Origin: Pocillopora verrucosa
Taxonomy: Eukaryota > Cnidaria > Anthozoa > Scleractinia > Pocilloporidae
DNA length: 64,000 nt
NCBI RefSeq assembly: GCF_036669915.1
Contig: NC_089316.1
Location: forward strand, 8,031,972-8,095,971
Direction of reading: 5' to 3'
The notes under the pieces are model-generated. The model was not told the origin of the DNA. It ran no database searches and saw nothing but the letters and a program-made list of their open reading frames with translations. The position numbers and the translations under genes are program-made. Of the stretch, positions 48,437-59,100 are shown one piece after another. How positions within the stretch are numbered: position 1 is the stretch's first letter; each line of letters opens with the position of its first letter.

Positions 48437-51400
48437 TCAGTCTGTACCACAGTAGCGATAGTTACAATAACTTGGCTGTTGAAGTTTGTAGATGAAGTAG
48501 GATCCACAGTTTTTCACAGAAGTAGTCTTCGTGGCTTTACAACCAGACTAACGATCGGTAAAGCAGACCTTCCTGAAAACTTCACCATCTTCCACTGCAG
48601 GATGAGCACCATCCAACCAGCCTGGCCATTGTGTTCCACATCTGTTTGTTGGCACACGTGTTGTTGGCATTTTGGTTCCTGCAGCTCCCACAAAACGATA
48701 CCATCCCTCAGGGAGTTGGTTGTCGCACAATTCTGAACCGTGACTTGTTAAGTAACTTATCTTTCTATTGGCATCACTCAGGTCTTTATAATCATAGCAA
48801 GGATCGGCTACAAAGTAAAATGAAAATGCAGAAGGACTTCGGGTATTAAAATCAATGGTTCAAGATTTTTTCTAATGTCTTATAATTCTGGCAGCTTGCC
48901 AATCAGAGGTGAAACTTGTATTTAACAAGAAAAATGACTATGCATTAATTAAGGGGTCAAGTAGTACATGGGATCATGTGTAGGATATCATCACTCGAAG
49001 AGGCTCAGTGATATTAAAAATCCAAATGAATTCAGCAGGATCCGAATCTGAGCTCCTTCTTTCTCAGACAGCGCCTTAAAAGACAGCTCTTGGTAGACTT
49101 AAGGTGCAACCAGTACCGTTTACATATGAAAAAATAATAATATGGCCGACAGTGGCCACCTCAGCAGCTTGAGGTTAGATTCGAGCAGGAATATTCTAAA
49201 TATTATAGCAAATAGATTAAATTCACCTTTGCAGTTTTGACCATTTCCATTAAATTCAGGCTGGCATTCACAAACAAAGGATCCTTTGGTGTTCGTGTAG
49301 ATAGCATTCACGTGACAAGAGTGAATTCCTTTACATTCGTCAATATCTGAGAAACCATATAAATATTTGCACTTTATCATTTCTGTCACTTTAAAAATAG
49401 GTGGACTCTCAGTCATGTCAGTATTACTTTGATAATTATAAATAAAAAAAAAAAATTTTCCTCTTTTTTGTGTTTCACAAATTAAATGTTTGAAACGTAT
49501 ATTTCACCACAAATTTTTGAATTTATCAAGCTATCGGCTCTGAAACAACTGGCTTGTTCGTGCAGCTCCCACAAAACGATATCATCCCTCGGGGGGTAAG
49601 TCGTCACAAAACACTGTTCCAGATGGCGGTATAGCGTAACTGCTCTTTCTATTGGCATCACTCAGGTTTTGATAATTACAACATGGGTCGGCTACTAAAT
49701 TAAATAACATTGAGAAAAGATTGTAGTATCAAAGATAAAATGTTTTTGTTGACATTTTAAAATCAGTGACTTGTGTTTTACAAGAACAACTATGCATTAA
49801 AAAAATTTTTTAAGAAGAATTTGTGTCGGACAATGATGATGCTCATAGGAACTAAAATCAAATGATAGCATTATAAAGAGTTATGTTTCCCCTTGCTATA
49901 ATCGCCCATCAACTAAAGCCTGAGTTGTTTGTATGTATCTCAACTCAGTGGATGCTACCAAATGCGTTTAGGACATTTTTGGTCCTCAGCTCCTACACAA
50001 TGAAACCAGTCCAAAGGTATTCGGTAGTAACACAATTATTTCCCAGGACTGCGTAATAACTGCGTAATAACGTAATAAATATTAGCATCATCCAATTATT
50101 TATAATCATGAAGCAAATTGCCTTGCATAAGTCAAATAAGTTTGAATGACCATAGCTGTTATTGTGATAAGGTAATTCTCGAAGGTTAGAGAATCTTAAA
50201 GGATTTTTACGGTTCCACGAAAAGGGTCAGATAAGGTCAGAGAAAAATGTGCAATCCCTTCAGAACTCAGCCTAACCATTTCTTTTTAGATCTTTTTGTT
50301 TTTGTTTTTGCTTTTTTTGTTATCATTTTCGCATTCGTCATGAATCTGGTTAGTGAGATAATTTGGTTTTATTAACTGAGTTGATAATGTAAATTGGCCA
50401 CTATAAAGAGTTATGAAGCTGACGTTTCGAGCGTAAGCTTTAAAACTCTATACGATGGCCAATTTACGTCATCAACTAGGTTAATAATACTTAGATACCC
50501 TGTTATACTATCCCACCGATGCAGCATCACAGTTTCTTTAGAACCTTACCCCCTTCGTCATCGCTCTTTCTATCAGTTCACTAGGGAGGTAGATCACGCG
50601 GCATGTTGTAAGAACAACAGAAAAGTTTGTACTTCCGAGCTGGAGGTGATTGATTTACTTTTTTTTCGAATGGTTTTCCAACATCTGGAGACGTTTACTA
50701 CGCTGGTAAACCGTTAGAAAATGCAGTCTGTTACTTTAATAAAAGCCCTGGGTATTAGCGCAAGATCCATTCGGATGACATTCGTTCATTTTAATGAAGT
50801 AAATCAAGGCATGAGCCTGGCTGCATTCGTCAACAACATAAACTTCAATTTTCCATAGGTTTACCGGTGCAAGCAACGATATTTTTTTGACCAATCAGAG
50901 CGCTCGAAGTATCTTGATAATTTTATAAGCAGTTTTCAACTTCTTACGCGTAAACGAAAACGGAACGCCTTGGAAAAGCACTTATATATCCAACCTGTAG
51001 ACAGGGTTCAGAGCCAAACGAGCGATATTATTTTCATACTTTTGTCGACCACTTTTACAGGATCTATTTAAAAGCAGAATAACAATGCATCAGTCACCAA
51101 AATTGTTCATTCAAAAGTCAGGAACGTTACCTAAGAGGTCCTTAACACGAGAAACGGCTACTTGAATTAAAACGAGTTATGAGTGAATGGTACTGCTGTA
51201 GTCGAACGTGTCTAAATGTTGAAGCGAATAGATTAAACTCACCTGTGCAGTTTTGCCCATTTCCAGTATATCCAGCGAGACATTCACATACATGTGATCC
51301 GAGGGTGTTTTTGCATTTAGCATTCTTGTAACAGGAGTGATTTCCTCTACACTCGTCAATATCTGAGAAACCGTAGATTTGCATTTTATCATTTTTGTTA

Positions 51401-52837
51401 ACTAACAATTTGTAATAACTTTAATCGTTTTAAATAATGAGAAACAAATTTCTTTCTTCTGTCTTTCACGAACTAGATTTTTGAAAAGTACATTTCACCA
51501 CCAATTGTATTCTCTTGTCACAAAGAATGTTTTTTTCTTTTTATCTCCTAACATGATGACTCTCGAACAAACCGGTTGTAGATCATGGCAACTCTGTGCA
51601 TAAACATGTATGGGTAATGCTGCTTAAAAAGCAAAACTTAACACTGATAGGACAACAGTTCCTTCTAAAATTGCTTTGTTTAATGCTAGGGCTTCACTGA
51701 TATATATAGCATGCAAGCTATTATTGGTCTATTATTCACTCACTCGACTGTAGATAGCTCAAATGTACCTCCAGTGTTTTTAGGCGAAAAAATATTAAAT
51801 ATTGTAACTCGGCATGTCTGTAACTATTTTACCTGAGCACGAGTGTCCATCCCCAGTAAATCCTTCTTTGCAAGTGCAATTATAGAATCCAACAGTATTG
51901 GAGCAGTTTGCATTTTTGTCACAAATGTTATTGATGCCTTTGCAATCATCGATGTCTGATTGAAAATTAATCGAAAGAAAAAATTGAGACAAGGTGAAAA
52001 AATTCTACAAAAGGGAAGTGTAAAGGTAGACCAACCACTGTGTAAAGTAATCCTGTTCTTGATATGCTGACTTACCTCCCAAGTTCATGTCGCAATAAAC
52101 CAACTTTGAACTCCCGGCATTAGCTGGATCCAACCAATACTTTTTACTGATGCTGTCTTCACCTTCACTTAATTTTATCTCTTGGCACGATGACGCTGGT
52201 AATTCAGGAATAGATCCTAAGGGGGCTACGATATAGACATGACTTCATTAATGGTTTGAGGGTAATAGAAGTTGCAATACAGATTAGAGATGAATATATA
52301 TTTGTCCGGGCAAGCCTTGTTTATGATAAACATGGAATAATAATGATTAAGAGCTGTGAAGTTTGGCTGATATTAATGTAGTATGAAGGGCGAATTTTGC
52401 TTTAAGACAGTGGCCCTATTTAATAACAAAGCAATCAGACACTTGCTTTCGGAAAGTGACAGGTTTTTACTAAGAACTCACGGAGAAAGATTTGTATTTA
52501 AAATAAACGAGACCGAATGCGTACTTCTACCGCCAACGCGTCCCATGTAAAAGCGTAAATCATCTGGCTGGAAATTATCGGGCCTTGCTTCCTTAGTTCG
52601 GGTGTTCAATTCACAGGACTTTTCCCCAATTATGTAATGGTAGCTTTGACATATCGTATCCTTCTCGCAAGTGATATCGCACATATGAGGAGCTGTTACT
52701 GGGACCTTTTTAAAGACGAATCCTTTGAGAGCCATACCAGGTACGCTTACTTCTGTCTTGCATGGAGTTTTAGCAGTAGAGAAGTCCATGAGATACAGAG
52801 AGACCAGGAGGATTAAGAAGCTTGAATTCCACGCCAT
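48437..52837 (-). CDS. PAN/apple - YCDM segment - EGF x3 - D8C protein with in-frame stop (gene B, probably damaged)
   Basis: Six exons keep the phase and sizes of gene C: 52525-52837, 52076-52225, 51833-51955, 51243-51362, 49227-49346 and 48437-48807. Exon 1: signal peptide (MAWNSSFLILLVSLYLMDF) and PAN domain (CELNTRTKEARPDNF). Exon 2: KYWLDP and YCDM. Then three EGF modules and D8C. Damage: a TAG at 48548-48550, right after VCFTDR, cuts the protein to 361 of 398 residues, removing the D8C tail NCGSYFIYKL...RYCGTD although that tail stays open. EGF3 has lost a cysteine (NAIYTNT where copies have NAICTNT) and a conserved Gly (QPEFNGNG). The last base of exon 1 is A rather than G, weakening that donor. 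It could be a young pseudogene, a truncated protein, or an allele or assembly error. Confidence 0.72.
49553..49691 (-). pseudogene. Partial D8C exon relic in gene B intron 5
   Basis: It keeps an acceptor (TTTAGTAG) and reads DPCCNYQNLSDANRKSSYA and CDDLPPEG. TGA then replaces the core Trp (GGA TGA TAT CGT), and the sequence breaks off after VGAA at the same AACAAGCCAGTTGTTTCAG junction as the relics at about 405 and 18690. It lies between the transcript positions of EGF2 and EGF3, as at 18545-18690 in gene C; strictly this is intron 4 of the six-exon model. Confidence 0.72.
49960..50095 (-). pseudogene. Further decayed D8C relic in gene B intron 4
   Basis: In reverse orientation it resembles 20650-20790 and 35-160 (CTGGTTTCATTGTGTAGGAGCTGAGGACCAAAAATG). 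Heavily mutated; recognised only through its relatives. Confidence 0.4.
50345..50490. repeat. Inverted repeat containing GAAGCTGACGTTTCGAGCG
   Basis: AGTTGATAATGTAAATTGGCCACTATAAAGAGTT and AACTCTATACGATGGCCAATTTACGTCATCAACT are near reverse complements, flanking a motif GCTGACGTTTCGAGCGTAAG. This looks like the end of a dispersed repeat family, possibly retroelement-derived. No coding sequence is attached. Confidence 0.5.
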
Positions 52838-53252
52838 TCCCGCTGATGCTGAAATTGGAAAGTGTAGATTACTTAGCCAAACCAGCAGACAAAAAGTTAT
52901 GACAACAGATAGACAGACAGACAAACAAACATGAAGCAACGTAGGAATCAATTCTGAATCGACTGCATGTTAGCAATAAGAAAAGTACATAGTTCCTCAT
53001 GGGAACTCTGAATTTTTCTTTGTCCCACACTCGTGACAAGACGAAAAACATCTTTCTTTATTAGATTTAATTAAAATAATTGAGGGCATCTTTTAATATT
53101 CTCTCCGCCCAATTGTTTCCTTGGCAAGAGTCCACTTTTTAATAATGCAACTTGTTATTTCGCCATTCTAACTAGAAAAGCAAATCAAGTCGATACAATT
53201 GCAAAGGCCATAGGTTTTAAACAAGCTCATCTCCACGCTTTACACGTATTAA

Positions 53253-53872
53253 GAGAGGATGTCAGTATCAATCGAACAAATTTAAAATATTTTGGCGAGT
53301 CGCCCAAAATTCGATTTAACTCCTACTTTCATATTTTGTAGCCCAGTATGTCCTAATAATTGTGGTGTAGTTTTTTTGTGAAAATATATTTTAGTTTTCG
53401 AGAAATAATTTTTTTCGTTCGATCGCTCAAGTATGCAAATTTTCACCGTTGATATTACCCAAGTTGTGGGACCTCATGTAACGAATGTACTTGACCTCTG
53501 GTATTTCTGTCAACATAATCCTTTGTTTTATCACCTAAACTTAATCTCCTGTCATTATTGAAGCTGGAAAAGTAATACTTATTTTTTGGCTAACATTTTT
53601 GTCCGACATACTTTTCCTATGTTGAAAAGTAACATCGAAACAAAGACAGTTTTAACAATGACCGATATGACAGAATCTGCTGAGCTTCAAGTTTTTAAGA
53701 GACAAAAGGATGGTTAAAAAGTTACTGTAAAAGTTTCCTTGTGTATTTGTGTTGTTCTATCTTGAGACGAACTCAAAGTCCGGCAAAATTTACTTGTTAG
53801 CGACTATGAAATATACATGGTGTGCCTGATACGACTTGCCGCTGTTAGTCCCATTCATGCTGACATAAGCTC
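53253..53872. mobile_element. 620-bp TTAA-flanked non-autonomous element (piggyBac-like MITE)
   Basis: Flanked by TTAA at 53249-53252 and 53873-53876. The ends are imperfect inverted repeats: the left reads GAGAGGATGTCAGTATCAAT and the right, on the reverse strand, reads GAGCTTATGTCAGCATGAAT. The paralogous position upstream of gene A has a single TTAA (42370-42373) in otherwise matching sequence, which is an empty site. No transposase frame, so it is non-autonomous. The TTAA duplication is the known signature of piggyBac transposition. Confidence 0.8.
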
Positions 53873-54150
53873 TTAAAGCAAATCCCCGCACAATTGGCAC
53901 AATTTTTTGATCATTTGATTGGCTTCATAGCACAAAAAGACTTCAAAATCTTGGAGATATAAAAAGAGTTTTATAAACTCAACTATCATTATCCTTAAAC
54001 TAAATACACACACCTTCTATGGATGACGATCTATGGTGATGTTTTGGAATCATCTGTGTACATACGGTATATAAAATGGAATCATCGAGGTTTTTTATAA
54101 TATGATATTTTTAGTGAAAGACACGGGTATACCCGAAGAAAAAGAACTCA

Positions 54151-54216
54151 GAGTGCTCGCAATAGGAGTCGAACCTACGGCCTTCTGATTAGTACTTCGG
54201 ATGTTCTATCAACTCG
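54151..54216 (-). mobile_element. tRNA-like SINE relic in gene B upstream region
   Basis: The reverse strand has a canonical B box GGTTCGACTCC and an upstream GAGTTGATAGAACATCCG that could be an eroded A box, spaced as in a tRNA. Paralogous to 42661-42726. Confidence 0.5.
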
Positions 54217-55952
54217 TGGCAGGCTAGGCCTGATGACAAACTTCGTGCACACTGCTAGGATATGAATGTCGGATGGGAAGCTTAATAATAAACCTAAATT
54301 AAAAACTGACACATTGAAGAATTTTTTCTTGCCTAACATTAAAGAAACAAAGTGTTCAGAAACCTTGCGTCACACAAGACTGAGCCCCAAAAAGTTGTAG
54401 AAAGTCGATAAAAAGAAAGAGTCTTTCAACGTCTCTTATTCCCTGCCCAAGTTTCGACATTTAAAGGTTTCCCGTTTCGAGCAGCAAGACCCGACTTACG
54501 TCTTCCACGCTGCATTGCACCTTAAAATTGGAGATTTGATAAGGACAGTTTTCATCGTTAATTAACATATTAAAGTCACGCACGGCTTTGCACATCATGA
54601 AAACTTTGGAAAACTTTGATTTTAAAAGTGATCATGGTTTTGATAAAATGGCAAAACTACTGTAACTTCATTCATTTCCTTTTCTCCTTCCTTTTTACAG
54701 AAGCTATAATCCGTCACGGCTGCATGCGTCAATAGAAGTTGCATTCTAAAGTGTTTGCAGGTGTTAGCGATATTTCACTTTCAAATATGGAAAGACAACT
54801 TCTCATTCCTGAGTAATTCTCGAGATTAATGCTACTCTCTCTCTTATCTTGGAAGCTTTGAATAAATTTTTGAATGTCATAAATAGAAAGACGCTTCAGT
54901 TTAACCTTGGTTTTATAAGCCGCAATAACTTTCAAAAAGGGAAAAGAAAAACTTCTTTTCATATATTATTGATAGCAGCTAAGTACAGCTGTGTACTTAG
55001 ATGCCAAGCCTTTGATTTGGAGTGAGGCTGAAGGTGACCTAGTTGTCATAGAGACCAGAATCAAGTTAGTATGATAACAAAGTAATTTGTATTTGAAAAG
55101 CAGCAAGGTTTGTATCGTGACAAGGTCAACATTACCCTCACTCCTGTTCAAAGGCTTGGCAACCAAGCACACAACTGTACAATGGACTATTCTGGCAAGG
55201 AACAATCCAACAGAGAAAATGCAAATATTTCCCATAACCCCCGCACTTAGCAACTTCACGAAAAATTGGTTATCATCTAAAACATGTCGAATCTTTGTTA
55301 AAAACAGGTGCTCTCAAACAGCAGAGCATGATTTGCTAGAGATAAGAACTACACCTTGCGTCAAATACCATAAACAACTCGCCATGATTTAGTGCGATCC
55401 AGTACTTCGCAGCCTCTTTACAAAATGAAAAGGCTAAGACCTACGCTATTGGTTGGAATATGGTGACGGGAAAACAAGAATAAATAAGTGGAATGAAAAG
55501 CGCTTGTTGATCGATACCATGGGGATTAAGAGTGCCAATTTGAAAGATAAGTTTTTGTTCTCGAGTTTTGGAAAGGAAAAGGCCGCAAATAAGCATATGC
55601 TGCTTAGAATAATCAGGGAGATTTGTAGTATACATCTATACACCCTTTCCTATAAAACTTTAGCCATTGACATTTTGCTCCGCCAAACTCGAGGCAACTG
55701 GTCCTTGCTGCAATAACGCAAATTGCATGCCAGTGCACCAGAGAAGTATTATCTTTAATGGCCATTTGAAAAACAATACGTTTGTTTGCCCTCGACACTC
55801 TTAAAAGTAGTAACCTCTATTGGTTAATGTAGTAACCTCTATTTTGATAGCTTTTCACCTGCCGTTGCTTTAAACAAACATGTATGGCTCAATCACGACT
55901 AACACTCATTGCATGCATAATTCCTTAAATTGCTATGAGGAAAATTATTTAC

Positions 55953-57230
55953 CTTTTACAACTACCTCGTTTCTAGCCTCGATAGTAGAGAAAAGCAAGT
56001 TTGCTTCACAAATGAACACTCCATAATCAGCCTCTTTGAGTTTAGATATCTTCTTAACTCGTCTTGTCGAATCTCGCCATACTCGCATCTCTGGCACCTT
56101 TAAATCTCCTCCAAGAAATACTTGAGGGTGGAGAGCAATCTAAGAGCCATGTCATCCCAAAGACTTTTGGAAAATTTTGCGGTAACCTTGCTTTAAATGT
56201 TGGTACAAACCAGACAAACAGCGAGTCAACGGTTAATGCTCCCCTAATGAATTCTTGGCGTGGCAGACGTACAGTCCAGTGTCTTGTTTTTGGGCGGCTC
56301 CCACAGTCAAAAGTGCCTTCAACCTGAGAAGTCCGGTCTTTCGACAGATAAACTGGTAGCTTACGCCGAGAGATAACTGGTACTGGAAAACCCGTTACGT
56401 GGCACTTTGGCAGCGCAGCGTTTTCACCTACTTTTGTTTGGGTCGGACTTCAAGCTAGTTGAACCCGAGGAGGTGCTACGAGGAGAAGAGTTATACATAA
56501 TTTTCAAAGTTCACCCATGGATAAACAACTTTAAAAAACTTTTAACGATGGCGGTAATAAAAACTATCATGATAATAGTGGTACTGCTAGCATTTAGATC
56601 TGGGGTAGATGAAATCGTGTTCCGAATTAATTCGGCCCTCGAGTCCAATTTTATCTTGTTCATAGGAAGTGCTTACCTTCAATAATCAGTCGGGCTGTAT
56701 GGTTTGCGGTGCTTGATAAGTTTCTTCTCGTGCAGGTGTATTTACCCGCGTCGTCAAGAGTCACGTGACGCACTTGTCATCTCCCACCTTGACCAAAATG
56801 AGAACGACTACTTAGGAGGATTTTTTTTTACCTCTAACCACGTAGTGTCGGTGTAGGATTACCACTCACAGAACATTGGAACACTACACTTTAATTTTTC
56901 TCTGACCGTTTGGGGTCTATCTTAGCACCAGGTGACCCTCTTGTACCCGGAACTGCTTTGATTCTCGGTTCCCTAATCGGGTCTCGTGGTCCAGCATTGC
57001 CCTGTTTTCCACACGGCCCCGGATCTACTCCGACAAAACGTGATCTTTTCTTTCCCACGTCTGCTCGCGTTCCTCTTCTCCCATGGGATACTTTGGGATT
57101 CTTGCATTCCCAGCAGTCCTTGCATACATATTAGTTCTTTTGTTGAACAGAATGATAGTGGGGACAGCTAGTTTAAAGTCTTGTTTATCTCGCTTCTGAT
57201 TGTCACCATGGGAATTTGATTGGGTTTGGA
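55953..57230 (-). pseudogene. Decayed copy of the collagen-Ig gene (gene D relic)
   Basis: Two exons of gene D can be recognised. About 55953-56470 matches gene D exon 3: it still has the donor (GTAAAAG|GTAAAT), KLKEADYGVFICEAN and STIEARNEVVVKG for the last Ig, and KQDTGLYVCHAKNSLGE for the one before, but these are in different frames with stops between. About 56677-57230 matches exon 2: the Ig end with its CACGTGACGC strand, then a collagen part so eroded that Gly-X-Y is lost, and the block after the acceptor (reverse of TTCTTTTGTTGAACAGAATGAT) corresponding to SFCSPKE. No membrane-anchor exon or glycine-rich exon was found. It is dead. Confidence 0.8.
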
Positions 57231-59100
57231 TCTAGATTCTCCTGAAAATCGGAGAACTTTTTCGAAATGCACTAGCGAGGAAAGAGGAACAGGAGCGTAG
57301 TGTCTTTTTTTTTACCGCCCCCCGCCCCTTTCCTTAGAATATTCCTTATTTTCAACCAGAGCATGTTTAGATCGCGCGACGTATTAAATCGATGGCGCGG
57401 GAGGAAAACTTCTCAGATCGGGACATTACTTTTCGAAATTCTATAAATATATTTGTTAAGGAGTAAAAACTTTGTGGGAAACAAGGCCTGCTCCATTCAT
57501 TATTGAATATAGCTCTCCTCTCCGTCACGCACAAGAAGAAAAAACTTGACCAACATTCTTAGCTTATGAGAATGGAATAAATGATTCTCCCAGCAGGAAA
57601 GCGCTTGGTTTAGTTGCAAGAAATCAAAATTTTAAGTCTGAGCAACATAAATCACTAAGGAGGGCGCATTCACTAGATGAATGCAAGGGTTTATAATATT
57701 TTGATTAATGATATCCTCTTCTTGTTAGAAATCACCAACAGTTGCTTGACGGAATATAGACCATTGACCCTCGACCGAACAAAATTGTTGAAGAAGTTTT
57801 GTTTTTCAGATTTTAAACCACATCCTAAGTTTAAACGTAGTTACTGGTAATTAGAAAATGTTTAGGATCTTTAAGAGCAACTTATTCAATTCTTGCAGTT
57901 CAATATTGTATTTCCAGGTTTAATATCGATCATCAGCCGTCATTTCCAAAATTGCGAATCTTAGTATCTCCTTAATCTTGTATTGATTTATCTTCTTCCT
58001 AAACCCTGTAACTCCCAGATCAAATTTCTAATTCTCCTTAGTGTCAACCATACAATTCTTTTTATGTTAGTTCAGAGAATTTAGTATTGGACCAACTGAT
58101 TATCCCAAACTGATATTTTTCTTTATTCTCATCACTTATCCGGTTGATATTGTAAAGATATTGTAAGGAGAAATTCTGTCTTGGTCACTCGTGGGAGTTA
58201 AACAGTTAATCTATTCATAGCAAATGAATTTTTTTGGAGTTTACACTTTTAAGGTCATGCATTAAATTAGATTTTTGTCTTTTGATATTACAATGCTATT
58301 AGCCTTTACGCAATGGTTTTTAATAGTTTTTAGTTGTTAAGGGGGGCTTGGGTAAAACAACTCAGTGACTTTAGAGTCTTCCTGCGAGATATCGAATCTC
58401 CAGTCCAACTTACAAGTGGGTCCTTCACTGATCTTCGTCATGTTTCGAAAAATAGCCACAGTTGTGAACAAAACAAAAAGAGGCGCAAAATTATTTCCGC
58501 CTACGTACACGATAGTCAGCTGAAATATTCTGTGTTTTATAAATTCATACGTTGTGAGATTAAAAATGCGAGTCTAATATATTCCCTCCTCACTTTAACT
58601 AAATTTCAAAGAGAGCCACTAATTTTCATCATAGTATCAATCAATAATTTCTGAATTTCTTTTTTTCTATACAGAGGTAAAATAACGAAATTCGATCAGA
58701 TGAAATTGATAATGTGTTTGCTATTAGAAGAAAATTCGTGAGTCTTTGTTTTGGCCTAAGGTAAACATTTTATTGCCAAGTGTGTTTTTGATAGGCTGGC
58801 GATGTAACCACGTGTCAGTCGCCCTAATACGGAAAGCACATCTGCAGTATATTATGAACCTTTGAAATGTAAATAAGATACTGAGAGCAGGTGCTTTGTT
58901 ACGCAAATTTTTGTATCTTAATTTTCATGCGCCAACAACTTTCAGAGAGAACTGAAGTGCAACGATACAGCAACATCATTGTGGCCTCGGAGACGATTGC
59001 GTTCAGCTCTAAATTTCAATCGTCGAAAGTTGTTCGCAGATCAAGTGACACCCGTGAAACGAAGAGATAGCATCGCTGGTAGAGCTAGAATTTATCCAAA
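57231..59100. other. Intergenic region left of the acidic protein gene
   Basis: No gene is recognised. A diverged TTAA-type element lies at about 57999-58209 (CTAAACCCTGTAACTCCCAG ... GGGAGTTAAACAGTTAA). The last few hundred bases should contain the promoter and 5' UTR of the acidic gene, but I see no definite TATA box. Confidence 0.5.

Larger units (their letters stand above)
52838..55952. other. Gene B 5' flank with TTAA insertion
   Basis: Homologous to the gene A upstream region, except for a 620-bp insertion (53253-53872). Contains the SINE relic 54151-54216. No gene is seen between it and the gene D relic at 55953. Confidence 0.55.

Noticed and set aside
50394..50717. A 107-codon plus-strand frame
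   Set aside because: It starts in a dispersed inverted repeat and has no recognisable domain or splice sites.
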